A stretch of 64,000 nucleotides of DNA from Veillonella infantium (GTDB taxonomy: Bacteria; Bacillota; Negativicutes; Veillonellales; Veillonellaceae): contig NZ_PPDD01000006.1 in assembly GCF_002959895.1 (NCBI RefSeq), forward strand, positions 1-64,000, in the 5' to 3' direction. This document shows, in pieces, positions 51,925 through 60,778 of this stretch (within the stretch, counting starts at the first letter, position 1; the number at the start of each line of letters is the position of its first letter). Below the pieces are notes generated by a model that was given only the letters and a program-made list of their open reading frames with translations, was not told the DNA's origin and did no database searches. The position numbers were made by a program, and so were the translations under genes.

Positions 51925-52001
51925 AAATAAAAAGATACACTTTACCAACATATAATGACATTGAAAATCATTTACATTTTAATGTTAGCAAAGTGTATCT
52001 T
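51925..52001 (-). terminator. Long-loop terminator-like hairpin behind the AraC gene
   Basis: A perfect 12-bp stem (AAGATACACTTT, 51932-51943, with 51990-52001) encloses 46 bases, and TTTTTATTTTG follows on the minus strand. It lies in the leader of the receptor gene, with a Fur-like site in the loop. Confidence 0.6.
51957..51975. promoter_or_regulatory. Fur-box-like site upstream of the haem receptor
   Basis: GACATTGAAAATCATTTAC agrees at 14 of 19 positions with the E. coli Fur consensus by my own alignment. It lies 83 bases before the receptor start, which suits iron control of the operon. Binding is inferred. Confidence 0.45.
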
Positions 52002-52142
52002 GCATATCTACTCCGAAAAGACCAAAAATATACATTTCGGACAATATTAAGTTTTTATAACCTACTAGTTCTAAACCTTAAACACTTATATTTTAAATAT
52101 TACTAATACTATAATCCATGTCTTGGTTTAGTTTGAAGGTAT

Positions 52143-53033
52143 TTATACTTTACGATAAGCACTAGGCGTTACACCTGTGGCCTCTTTGAATGCACTAGTA
52201 AATTTACTACCATTCTCGTAGCCTACGGCATTAGCAATTTCTAAAATAGATTGATCTGACTCTTGAAGCAAGTGCTTAGCTGCATTAATACGACATTCCT
52301 TTAAATATTGATGGATTGTCGTACCATATACCCCTTTAAAACAACGCTTTAATGTTGATGTAGGAATATCAAATTGCTCAGATAAAGAGTCTATAGTAAT
52401 CCGTTTCATAAACTGTGTAGATATATATTTATTAACAGCTTTTACAATATCTACTTGTTGTTTACGATAAGAGCTTCTCTTTTCATGATTAGCTGTCGAA
52501 ATAACAGATAACAGTAAGAAGATTTCAATGACTTTTAATTTAAAATAGTGCCCCTTAATTTGATTAGGCACTTTATATAAACTAGAAAAAATCTGACGAA
52601 CAGATTCCGTTTCTTCCATCATCATACCAAAGTCAGAATGCTCACAAAATCGATTTGCTAATTGAGTCAAATCGATGCGCGCTTCAGTAACAAGTCCATC
52701 TAATACGGGTTGAGCCTTTTCAACATCTACAAGTAATACAATCCCCTTAAAGAGTTTTGTAGGGAAGTAGTTCTCATGTTGATAATCAGCATGAGTATGC
52801 CATCCTAAGGACATATCCCCTGGCCCCATATATAAATATTCACCAGATGTAAACTTGCACTCTATGCGCCCCTCTTCACAATGATTTATGGCAAACGTCT
52901 TTGTATGTGATTTAGCATAAAATTGAATCGTTTCTTGCTTCACATCAAGGAACATCAAATCAATACCGTCAAACACTGTATGTCTCGACATAGAAGTTCC
53001 TGCATATGAAACTGCATGATTATGTGAATTCAT
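52143..53033 (-). CDS. AraC-family regulator, PchR-like
   Basis: A 296-residue transcription factor. The N-terminal part has YFPTKLFKGIVLLVDVEKAQ, the pattern seen in PchR/YbtA-type regulators that sense iron chelates. The C-terminal AraC DNA-binding region has two helix-turn-helix units (IDSLSEQFDIPTSTLKRCFK and ILEIANAVGYENGSKFTSAFKEATG). It lies directly upstream of the receptor operon on the same strand, so that operon is the probable target. The ribosome binding site is weak (GGTGAT). Confidence 0.88.
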   Translation of the reverse strand: MNSHNHAVSYAGTSMSRHTVFDGIDLMFLDVKQETIQFYAKSHTKTFAINHCEEGRIECKFTSGEYLYMGPGDMSLGWHTHADYQHENYFPTKLFKGIVLLVDVEKAQPVLDGLVTEARIDLTQLANRFCEHSDFGMMMEETESVRQIFSSLYKVPNQIKGHYFKLKVIEIFLLLSVISTANHEKRSSYRKQQVDIVKAVNKYISTQFMKRITIDSLSEQFDIPTSTLKRCFKGVYGTTIHQYLKECRINAAKHLLQESDQSILEIANAVGYENGSKFTSAFKEATGVTPSAYRKV

Positions 53034-53170
53034 ACGATCACCATATACACAAATACTATAAAAATTATTATATACACATTTATCATAGTATATTTATTGA
53101 TATTCACTGTCAAATTCAAATTAGTAATAATTCATTTTTTCTTTAAAAATATAAGTTTTTGATTTTACAA

Positions 53171-53219
53171 TAAAATAAGCCTTGCAAGTTAAACGAATGC
53201 AGTCTAACTTACAAGGCTA
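53171..53219 (-). terminator. Terminator of the PTS/YbaN operon
   Basis: AGCCTTGCAAGTTA (53178-53191) pairs with its complement ending at 53218, with one mismatch. The minus-strand tail is TTATTTTATTG. Confidence 0.75.
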
Positions 53220-53245
53220 TATTTAGAATTATCAGAGATAATTCT

Positions 53246-53641
53246 TTATTTTTTTGTTTTTACAATAAAGACTAATGCTATAACATGACCAATCCATACA
53301 AAGGCCATAACGATAAGTGCAATGGACATATCTTGACTAAAATAGGCACCAATTGCCATTATTGTACTAACCGATAAGAGAATGGACAACTTTGTCCGCA
53401 ACGTCAACGCTTTATCGCGTTCATAAGCACCAACAGTCTTTTGATATAAACTAGATTCTAAAAATATTCTATGAAAACGTTCAGAACCTCGAGCTAAACA
53501 AAACAAGGTAAGCATATAAAAAGGTACTGTTGGCAACATTGGTAATACGATACCTGCTGTACCGAGAGCAAAACTTACGGCCCCTACGGTGAGGAATATA
53601 TATCGTATTACAACATTACTATGTTGCTCAGTTGTTTTCAT
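53246..53641 (-). CDS. ybaN: YbaN-family (DUF454) inner-membrane protein
   Basis: A 131-residue protein with about four membrane segments. The family signature GTAGIVLPMLPTVPFYMLTLFCLARGSERFH is present. Function is not established, though members have been seen next to haem and iron uptake genes. Its ATG shares one base with the stop of the upstream EIIC gene, so it belongs to that operon. Confidence 0.85.
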   Translation of the reverse strand: MKTTEQHSNVVIRYIFLTVGAVSFALGTAGIVLPMLPTVPFYMLTLFCLARGSERFHRIFLESSLYQKTVGAYERDKALTLRTKLSILLSVSTIMAIGAYFSQDMSIALIVMAFVWIGHVIALVFIVKTKK

Positions 53642-55008
53642 TACTCCTCTTCTACATAATTAATAACTTTACCTTTTGTTTTAATAAAGTTTGGAATAAT
53701 AAGTACAAGAGCTGCAATGGCTACGATACCATAGATACCAGCCATTCCGATCCATTCGAATGCATGACCTAATACAAGACCCATTACTGCAAAGTCCGCA
53801 TCACCAAATGTTGTATTTTGGAAACCTAATTGACCAAGAACTGGCAATGCCAATGCTGGTAAGAAAGTAATAGCCAAACCATTAAGGAAAGCACCTACTG
53901 CTGCACCACGGCGGCCGCCTGTAGCATTACCATAAATGCCAGCTGTTGCACCGCAGAAGAAATGAGGTACTAGACCAGGAATAATCAATACACCACCTAC
54001 AGCACCAAGGATGAGCATACCGATGATACCACCGATAAAGGAACTTATGAAACCTAATACTACCGCAGTTGGCGCATATGTAAAGAATACGGCACAGTCT
54101 ACTGCTGGGATGGCATTAGGAATAATTTTTGTAGCAATACCTTGGAATGCTGGAATCAAGTCACCTAAGATCATACGAACACCAGAATATACGATAGCTA
54201 CACCTACAGCAAAGTTCATAGCACTCATAACTGCGAATAAATATGGGCTCATGGACCCAGATAATGTTGCTACAAATTCAGAACCGGCAGCTAAAGCAGC
54301 AATCAAATAGAATACAATCATAGTCAATGCAGTAGATAATGTAGAGTCACGTAAGAAACCCCATTTTTCAGGAATTTCAATATCTTCCGTGCTATCTTCT
54401 GCCTTACCTACATACTTTGCTACCCATGCTGATAGGTAATAACCTAAGCTACCAAAGTGGCCAAGTGCAATTTCATCACCATCAGTAACTTTAGAAGTAT
54501 AGCTTTGACCAATGGCTGGAGAAATTGCAGACCATGCGCCCATTAAGAAACCACCTATAAGGATGAGCTCCATACCGGACAAACCTGCAGTACCAAGTAC
54601 GGCAGACATGAGACATGCCATAAACAAGCTATGATGACCTGTTAAGAACACATATTTAAACTTGGTGAAACGAGCAATACATAAGTTCATTAATAAGCCT
54701 ACTACGAGAATAGACATCGTTTCAACGCCAAGAACTTTTTGTGCAACAGCCACGATAGCTTCATTGTTTGGTACAACGCCAGTAATATGGAAGCCATGTT
54801 CAATCATCTTGCCTAGTGGATCAAGATTGCTAACGATAACGCCAGCGCCTGCTGCGAGCATTAAATAGCCAAGAATCGGTTTCAACGTACCTGTCATTAC
54901 CTTATGAAACGGACGCTTCAAAGCAACTAAGCCTACACATGACATAATACCAATTAAAAGTGCTGGTTGAGACAGCACGTCACGTAAGAACTCTAATACC
55001 ATTTCCAT
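53641..55008 (-). CDS. ulaA: PTS EIIC component, ascorbate (UlaA/SgaT) family
   Basis: A 455-residue membrane permease of the L-ascorbate PTS family. The segments GHHSLFMACLMSAVLG, GSMSPYLFAVMSAMNFAVGVAIVYSG and GGVLIIPGLVPHFFCGATAGIYGNATGG match UlaA. The real sugar is uncertain because none of the ascorbate catabolic genes (ulaD, E, F, G) is in the window. The order EIIA-EIIB-EIIC-YbaN reads as one operon. AGGAGGT precedes the ATG. Confidence 0.9.
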   Translation of the reverse strand: MEMVLEFLRDVLSQPALLIGIMSCVGLVALKRPFHKVMTGTLKPILGYLMLAAGAGVIVSNLDPLGKMIEHGFHITGVVPNNEAIVAVAQKVLGVETMSILVVGLLMNLCIARFTKFKYVFLTGHHSLFMACLMSAVLGTAGLSGMELILIGGFLMGAWSAISPAIGQSYTSKVTDGDEIALGHFGSLGYYLSAWVAKYVGKAEDSTEDIEIPEKWGFLRDSTLSTALTMIVFYLIAALAAGSEFVATLSGSMSPYLFAVMSAMNFAVGVAIVYSGVRMILGDLIPAFQGIATKIIPNAIPAVDCAVFFTYAPTAVVLGFISSFIGGIIGMLILGAVGGVLIIPGLVPHFFCGATAGIYGNATGGRRGAAVGAFLNGLAITFLPALALPVLGQLGFQNTTFGDADFAVMGLVLGHAFEWIGMAGIYGIVAIAALVLIIPNFIKTKGKVINYVEEE

Positions 55009-55039
55009 GGCACTACCTCCTATATATAGTTGTTACATT

Positions 55040-55315
55040 TTATTGAGCAGCTTGTTTCAATGCTTCAAGAATATCTTCTTTGATTTTCTTTTTATTGATG
55101 TAGCTACGAACAACAGCAACATTCTTATCTTCAAATTGTTCAGCTAACTCTTTTACGGTTACAATAAGGTCTGCTTTGCGGCCTTGTGCGGCATTAAAAT
55201 CAATAGATTCAACTTGTGCATCAATACCATTTTCAGCACAAATCTCTTCAATTTTCATTTTTAGCATCAAGCTAGAACCAATACCATTGCCGCATACAGT
55301 TAATACAGAAATCAT
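55040..55315 (-). CDS. ulaB: PTS EIIB component (UlaB type)
   Basis: A 91-residue phosphocarrier. The phosphorylated Cys is residue 8 in the P-loop VCGNGIGSSLMLKMK, and the rest follows the small Rossmann-like EIIB fold. It accepts phosphate from the EIIA partner at 55328-55792 and passes it to the sugar moved by the EIIC component. Confidence 0.93.
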   Translation of the reverse strand: MISVLTVCGNGIGSSLMLKMKIEEICAENGIDAQVESIDFNAAQGRKADLIVTVKELAEQFEDKNVAVVRSYINKKKIKEDILEALKQAAQ

Positions 55316-55327
55316 ACTTGCCTCCTC

Positions 55328-55792
55328 CTAAACGTATTCTTGATCTTCTAAATGCTCTGCCAAGAATTCTTGTACATCTTCAATACATTCAAAATCAGCT
55401 GCCGCATCTAAAAATTCGTCATCTTCAAATAATGTAGCAATATCAGTCAACAATTGAATATGTTCATCCTTGTTAGGAGCACATAAGAATAATGCAACAG
55501 AAACCGGATCGTTATCAGGGCTACCAAAGTTTAATGGTTTTTCTAAGGTTACTAAAGCAGTACCTACACGTTTTGCCCCATTTTCTGGGCGAGCATGTGG
55601 CATAGCAAGACCTGGTGCCAATACAATATATGGACCCATTTCACGTACAACCTCTACCATAGCCTCTGTATAAGATGGGGTAGTAAAACCTGCATCAACC
55701 ATAAGTTGACCACCATGACGAATTACCTCTTCCCACGTTTCTGCGGGATAATGAAAAGATACATTATCCTCAGATAGTAAATCTTGTAACAA
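55328..55792 (-). CDS. ulaC: PTS EIIA component (UlaC/mannitol-fructose type)
   Basis: A 154-residue EIIA protein with the phosphoacceptor His in LAPGLAMPHARPENG (near residue 66) and the C-terminal EIIA_2 layout. The start codon is TTG at 55792: AGGAGGT lies six bases upstream and no nearby ATG would leave the fold complete. It is the first gene of the PTS operon. Confidence 0.9.
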   Translation of the reverse strand: MLQDLLSEDNVSFHYPAETWEEVIRHGGQLMVDAGFTTPSYTEAMVEVVREMGPYIVLAPGLAMPHARPENGAKRVGTALVTLEKPLNFGSPDNDPVSVALFLCAPNKDEHIQLLTDIATLFEDDEFLDAAADFECIEDVQEFLAEHLEDQEYV

Positions 55793-56149
55793 GCTAACAC
55801 CTCCTAAATTTACTCACGTATATACTTGTATTATATCTATTCTTGCAGTTTTTTCATATAACAAAATAGGAATACGGTAATAAAAATAAATAAAATTAAC
55901 CTTTTCCCTATTATTTTATTAATAGATTACCCAAAATTAAATAACGAATATTTATTCTTAATTCTAAATTTTTATTAATGCTGAAACCCTATTTTAAATT
56001 TCACTTTGAGTTTAATTCTATAAAGATTTTCTATAGAATTATACTTATTATAATCAATACCTATACACGTATGTATATTGTATATATATAGAAAGTTCTC
56101 TATACTTAGATAAGGTTATATTACCTTTAAAACAGAATAAGGAGATTTT
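55793..56149. other. AT-rich divergent control region between the PTS and ABC operons
   Basis: No gene is seen. Leftward there is a TATAAT (55830-55835, minus strand). Rightward there is a TATAAT at 56049-56054 just after a perfect inverted repeat (56014-56022 with 56032-56040, AATTCTATA). The last 90 bases form the ABC-operon leader. Confidence 0.5.
56014..56054 (+). promoter_or_regulatory. Inverted repeat and -10 of the ABC importer operon
   Basis: AATTCTATA-9-TATAGAATT covers the -35 zone of a TATAAT at 56049-56054. It could be an operator; no regulator can be named. Confidence 0.4.
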
Positions 56150-57157
56150 ATGCAAACTTCTATAAAAGCATTAATACTATGTGTAATATTATGTATTTCA
56201 TTGGTAACAGCCTTGCAATTTGGGGCCAATTTTATCCCTTTAGATCAAATTATTTCAGCTCTTATGTCGATGATTGATCCCAACGCCAAAGCCTCTATGA
56301 CAGATACAATCATTACAGATATACGCTTACCACGACTTATTTACTCGGTACTGACAGGCATTGGCCTGTCGCTTGTGGGTTTGTTAATGCAAACGGTAAC
56401 TAGAAATGCTCTAGCAGATCCCTATGTATTAGGTGTTTCATCGGGCGCTAGTACAGGTGCCGTCTTTGCTATTATCATGGGCGGTATTCCACTACTAGGG
56501 GCCTATAATACACCTGTTTTTGCAGCCCTAGGTGCAACGCTCTCTATTATCTTGGTATTGCTCTGTGTTGGTAAAAGCAACAGCCCGGTAAAGCTCATCC
56601 TAATCGGTATGGGCATGACGGGGATATTCTCGGCTTTAACTATGATGATCATCTACGGAGCCAAGCATGAGGCACAAGTTCGAAGTGCTATGTTCTGGCT
56701 CCTAGGTAGCTTCGCAGGCATTCAATGGGGTGATTTACCATTAACGGCTATCATTGTAACCTTGTTTATGCTATACATCTATATGTTTAATCAAGATCTT
56801 GATGTGCTACTACTGGGTAATCATGAAGCAGCACAAATGGGCTTATCAGTTAAACAGTTACAGCTAAGCATCGTTATTATATCCTCTATTGTCATTGCCA
56901 CATTAGTATCAAAAGTGGGTGTAGTTGGTTTTATAGGACTCATAATTCCACACCTAGCTAGAATTGTAGGTGGCCCTAAGCATAGAAACACATTACTTTT
57001 TAGTGCTCTAATCGGTAGTATCGTCATGATATGGTCAGATGTATTATCAAGAGCCCTATATAGTCCGGAAGAAATCCCAATCGGTGTTCTTACATCCTTA
57101 CTAGGGGCGCCACTCTTCATTTGGATTATTATGAATCGTTACAAACACAATGGTTAG
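56150..57157 (+). CDS. FecCD/BtuC-family ABC permease (iron, haem or B12)
   Basis: A 335-residue inner-membrane permease with about ten helices. The motifs DIRLPRLIYSVLTGIGLSLVGLLMQ, NALADPYVLGVSSGASTGAV and VGFIGLIIPHLARI are standard for the family. It is first in an operon followed by its ATPase and binding lipoprotein. The ligand could be haem, siderophore-iron or cobalamin; the haem locus next door makes haem or iron plausible. AAGGAG lies five bases before the ATG. Confidence 0.9.
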   Translation: MQTSIKALILCVILCISLVTALQFGANFIPLDQIISALMSMIDPNAKASMTDTIITDIRLPRLIYSVLTGIGLSLVGLLMQTVTRNALADPYVLGVSSGASTGAVFAIIMGGIPLLGAYNTPVFAALGATLSIILVLLCVGKSNSPVKLILIGMGMTGIFSALTMMIIYGAKHEAQVRSAMFWLLGSFAGIQWGDLPLTAIIVTLFMLYIYMFNQDLDVLLLGNHEAAQMGLSVKQLQLSIVIISSIVIATLVSKVGVVGFIGLIIPHLARIVGGPKHRNTLLFSALIGSIVMIWSDVLSRALYSPEEIPIGVLTSLLGAPLFIWIIMNRYKHNG

Positions 57158-57183
57158 TGTATATCATATCTATAGGAGATACT

Positions 57184-57930
57184 ATGTATCAAATTAATCA
57201 GCTGTCCTTCTCCTACGAGAAGAAAGAAGTGTTAAAGAATATTTCTGTAACATTTCCTAATAATAAAATTACAGCCATCATTGGGCCAAATGGATGTGGT
57301 AAGTCTACATTACTGAGCCATCTTTATCGACTACTACCATCAAAAGATAAAATCACATTAAATCAAAAGCCATTAGAGTCTTATAAAGGTCGTGAGTTTG
57401 CTCAATTAGTAGCAGTTTTAACACAGTCTAGGGACTCTATGATTGATGATTTTCTCGTAAAAGACATCGTCCTCATGGGACGTTATCCATATAAGCAACA
57501 CTTTGGCACCTATAGCGCAGAAGATGTAAAAATTGCAGAGCACTATATGAACGAAGTAGGCATTACACATTTAGCTGACGAAGAAATTCATCACCTCTCA
57601 GGTGGCGAGAAGCAACGCGTTTTTATTGCGAAAGCGTTAACGCAAAAACCTCAAATACTGCTTTTAGATGAACCTACTAACCATCTAGATATGAAGTATA
57701 AGGTAGCACTTATGAAACAATTGCGAGCTTTCAAAGGTACAACCATCGTAGTTCTACACGATTTAAATCTAGCTGCTCAATATTGTGATCATATCGTGAT
57801 TATGAATAAAGGAACAATCCTCAAGGAAGGTTCCCCAACTGAGGTACTAACACCCGAAATTCTTGAACCCATATTTGAAGTTCCGTTCAAAACCTCTTGG
57901 GATGAAAGGCGCTATCACTTATATTATTAA
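57184..57930 (+). CDS. ABC ATPase of the FecE/BtuD type
   Basis: A 248-residue ATPase. Walker A is IGPNGCGKSTLLSHL, the Q-loop follows at VLTQSRDSM, the signature is LSGGEKQRVFIAKAL, and Walker B LLLDEPTNHLD and the switch His in VVLHDLNLAAQYCDHI are intact. The ATG at 57184 has AGGAGA upstream, which is better than the longer frame from 57121 that overlaps the permease gene. Confidence 0.93.
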   Translation: MYQINQLSFSYEKKEVLKNISVTFPNNKITAIIGPNGCGKSTLLSHLYRLLPSKDKITLNQKPLESYKGREFAQLVAVLTQSRDSMIDDFLVKDIVLMGRYPYKQHFGTYSAEDVKIAEHYMNEVGITHLADEEIHHLSGGEKQRVFIAKALTQKPQILLLDEPTNHLDMKYKVALMKQLRAFKGTTIVVLHDLNLAAQYCDHIVIMNKGTILKEGSPTEVLTPEILEPIFEVPFKTSWDERRYHLYY

Positions 57931-57949
57931 TTAAAAGAAAGGACTTACT

Positions 57950-58954
57950 ATGTTTCAAAAATTAAGAAAGTCAAAAAAATTAGTATTAATTGCTATGGCA
58001 TGTGCCACATTTGCTATCGCTGGTTGTGGTTCTGATACAACTAAAAGCACAGCTGACAATGGCAAATCTGTAACGTGGAGTGAAACATTTGACGGTACAA
58101 AAACTGACTTTGCTGTAAAATCTTCCCCTACTCACGCAGTATCCATGTCTCAAGCAACAACAGAAATGATGCTTCAATTAGGTCTTGAAGACAAGATGGC
58201 TGGTACCGCTTTTAAAGAAGAGGAAATCTATCCACCTCTACAAGCCGCTTATGACAAGGTAAAAGTATTATCCGATAAATGGCCGTCCTACGAAGTATTT
58301 ATGTCTGTAAAACCTGACTTTGCAACAGGTTGGCCTGACTCCTTCAGCAAACGCGCCATCCCTGCTGATAAAATGATTGCACAAAAGGTTAACATCTGGC
58401 TTCCTGAATCTATGCTATCTACAAAGGCCGACTTGGAAACTAACTTTAATGACATGATTAAATTAGGTGAAATCTTCGGTGTTAAACCTAAGGCTGAAGA
58501 ATGGGTTGCAGGTCAACGTAAAACATTAGCTGCTATCCAAGATAAGCTAAAAGACTTACCTCGTAAACGGGTCTTCATTTATGACTCCGAAGATGGCCAA
58601 CCATTCACAGCCTTCGAAGGCTACACTACTAACATCTTGAAACTCATCGGTGCTGACAACGTAATGAGCGGCTTAGGTGTTGATAAAACATGGGCCAAAG
58701 GATCTTGGGAAACTGTAATTGCTCAAAATCCTGATTATATCATCATCGCTGACTATGGCAACTCTATCCGTAACGATGACGATTTCCAACAAAAAGTCGA
58801 AAAAATCAAAGCTAATCCTCAACTTCAAGACATTACAGCTGTTAAAGAAGGTCACTTTATCCGTGTAAAACTATCTGAAATCACTCCTGGTGTACGTACA
58901 GTTGATGCTCTAAAACGATTAGCTGAAGAAATTCACGGTGTGAAAATCGACTAA
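57950..58954 (+). CDS. Substrate-binding lipoprotein of the ABC importer
   Basis: A 334-residue lipoprotein. The signal peptide ends in the lipobox AIAGC (Cys near residue 26). The mature part is a TroA/FepB-type binding protein: HAVSMSQATTEMMLQLGLEDKMAGTAF, then VKPDFATGWPDSFSK and a C-terminal VRTVDALKRLAEEI. It is the last gene of the permease-ATPase-binding protein operon and ends in a strong terminator. Confidence 0.9.
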   Translation: MFQKLRKSKKLVLIAMACATFAIAGCGSDTTKSTADNGKSVTWSETFDGTKTDFAVKSSPTHAVSMSQATTEMMLQLGLEDKMAGTAFKEEEIYPPLQAAYDKVKVLSDKWPSYEVFMSVKPDFATGWPDSFSKRAIPADKMIAQKVNIWLPESMLSTKADLETNFNDMIKLGEIFGVKPKAEEWVAGQRKTLAAIQDKLKDLPRKRVFIYDSEDGQPFTAFEGYTTNILKLIGADNVMSGLGVDKTWAKGSWETVIAQNPDYIIIADYGNSIRNDDDFQQKVEKIKANPQLQDITAVKEGHFIRVKLSEITPGVRTVDALKRLAEEIHGVKID

Positions 58955-59027
58955 TAAACCATAATAATTCAGGAATTCGCTACGTAATATAAGGATTCCT
59001 AAAATTATAGCAACATAACAAACGAAG

Positions 59028-59060
59028 AAGGTCCCAATTCTATAAATTGGGACCTTTTTC
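59028..59060 (+). terminator. Terminator of the ABC importer operon
   Basis: AAGGTCCCAATT pairs with AATTGGGACCTT, followed by a T-run. Confidence 0.9.
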
Positions 59061-59189
59061 GTACTGCTTGTATTGCACACAGCATATTGTAGAGAGTAGA
59101 GATGTGTTGTAGTTGAAAGATTTTAAAATGGATTATTGTAAAATAGATGTAAAGTTTATTAAGTTGTATATGCTGTGACAATGCCTTTT

Positions 59190-59363
59190 TTATCCATTTC
59201 GATTATATTGTTGCTTATATCTTTTATCATTATTTGCCTTAATGGCCATAATTAATGGTTTGAGTGAAAGAAACTCTTCATCACTGAGTCGAATGGTTCT
59301 ACCAATACGTTTAATCGGATTACGTGGGCGCCCGGCACCGCGTCTAGTTCCACCCCATGCCAT
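59190..59363 (-). CDS. Small basic protein, 57 residues
   Basis: I translated this from the sequence by hand. It begins MAWGGTRRGAGRPRNPIK, continues RIGRTIRLSDEEFLSLKPLI, and ends in a helix rich in Lys, Asn and Gln. The part RTIRLSDEEF resembles the first strand of ribbon-helix-helix DNA-binding proteins, and the basic Gly/Arg N-terminus could contact nucleic acid. GAGG lies seven bases before the ATG. A second in-frame ATG two codons upstream is too close to that site. It is alone, with no evident partner gene; the family is unknown. Confidence 0.65.
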   Translation of the reverse strand: MAWGGTRRGAGRPRNPIKRIGRTIRLSDEEFLSLKPLIMAIKANNDKRYKQQYNRNG

Positions 59364-59779
59364 ATACATACCTCACTTTTCACTTGAAAAACTCCTTCTA
59401 CCGATAGTATAACCGCTCATACATAAGTATGCAATATCCATTCATTATAAACAATCTCATAATAGTCTTTAAACGTGCAATAAACTGCATTTATTAATAA
59501 AATGCATAATCAAGAAAACCACATATTTATAAGCATTTTCCTATTCTCAACTTGAATTGCAACATCAACGTTGCCAAATATAGATAAATCGCTTTTATAG
59601 AATATAGTATTTAAAATCTAATGTATACCTATATTCTTTGATTACATACTAGATACAACTAGTCAAATTAAAGTGTTAAAATCTAATCAACAAATGGGAT
59701 AACTTAATCAATCTAATACTTTAACTACAGAAAAAAAAAGACTGCTTTCGCAGTCTTTTTATTTATATATATGATTGTA
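59364..59779. other. Intergenic region before the Pit operon end
   Basis: Apart from the small-protein leader and the Pit terminator at 59731-59760 I see no gene. A short dyad GCAAC-ATCAAC-GTTGC-like sequence lies near 59560. The region is AT-rich with stops in all frames. Confidence 0.45.
59731..59760 (-). terminator. Terminator of the DUF47-Pit operon
   Basis: AAAAAGACTGC pairs with GCAGTCTTTTT across a short loop (59735-59760), with nine T on the minus strand. Confidence 0.9.
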
Positions 59780-60778
59780 TTAACCAAATAATAAGTGACC
59801 TACTTCATACGCAATAGCTGCTACAATACCAGATAATGGAATTGTTACAAACCACGCCAATACCATAGATCTTGCTACGCCCCAGTTAACAGCTTTCAAA
59901 CGTTTAGAGGACCCAACGCCTAGCAAGGAACCACTGACAACGTGTGTAGTACTTACAGGTAAATGTAAGAATGTAGCTGTAAAAATAGTGATGGCAGAAT
60001 TTAAGTCAGCAGCGAAACCATTGATAGTTTCCAATTTGAAAATCTTAGTCCCCATAGTAGAGATGATTTTCCAACCGCCTACTGCTGTACCCATGGCCAT
60101 AGCCGTAGCACAACAAAGTTTAACCCATAATGGTACATCTAATGTATCGATAAAGCCCCCGCTAAGTAATGTTAAGGTAATAATCCCCATCGCCTTTTGC
60201 GCATCATTAGAACCATGAGAAAAGGCCATCATGATAGCAGATACAATTTGCATGGATCTAAATCGATCATTCAATGTAATTGGAGAAAATCTACCAAAGA
60301 TAAGCAACAATACTTTCATCACAATATAGCCACCAATCATGGCTACAATTGGAGATAAAATAAGGGATAAGAAAATCTTTATAATCCCTGCCTCATTTAA
60401 AGCATCGAACCCTACAGACCAACCTACAGCACCGATGATACCACCGATAAGAGCATGAGATGAAGAACTAGGAATCCCCCAATACCATGTAAGCAAGTTC
60501 CATGTTATGGCACCAATAAGAGCTGCTGAGATAATCGCACTATTAATGAGAGACGCAGACATTACGATGTCACCACCGATTGTCTTTGCAACGCCTGTAC
60601 TAACCATGGCTCCCAAGAAATTGAGCGCTGCAGTCATCATAATTGCCTTTTTAGGCTCAATAGCACGGGTTGAAACAGATGTAGCAATGGCGTTCGCCGT
60701 ATCGTGGAAGCCATTGATATAGTCGAAGGCTAATGCTAAAAATACTACTAGCCATACTAAATAATGAGCATCAAGCAT
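59780..60778 (-). CDS. pit: Low-affinity inorganic phosphate transporter, PiT family
   Basis: A 332-residue membrane protein. The two inverted PD001131-type signatures are seen: FDYINGFHDTANAIAT near the start and FSHGSNDAQKAMGII in the middle, with STTHVVSGSLLGVG after the second. It moves metal-phosphate with protons or sodium. It overlaps the DUF47 gene by 8 bases. At 332 residues it is the short form found with PhoU-like partners. Confidence 0.94.
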   Translation of the reverse strand: MLDAHYLVWLVVFLALAFDYINGFHDTANAIATSVSTRAIEPKKAIMMTAALNFLGAMVSTGVAKTIGGDIVMSASLINSAIISAALIGAITWNLLTWYWGIPSSSSHALIGGIIGAVGWSVGFDALNEAGIIKIFLSLILSPIVAMIGGYIVMKVLLLIFGRFSPITLNDRFRSMQIVSAIMMAFSHGSNDAQKAMGIITLTLLSGGFIDTLDVPLWVKLCCATAMAMGTAVGGWKIISTMGTKIFKLETINGFAADLNSAITIFTATFLHLPVSTTHVVSGSLLGVGSSKRLKAVNWGVARSMVLAWFVTIPLSGIVAAIAYEVGHLLFG

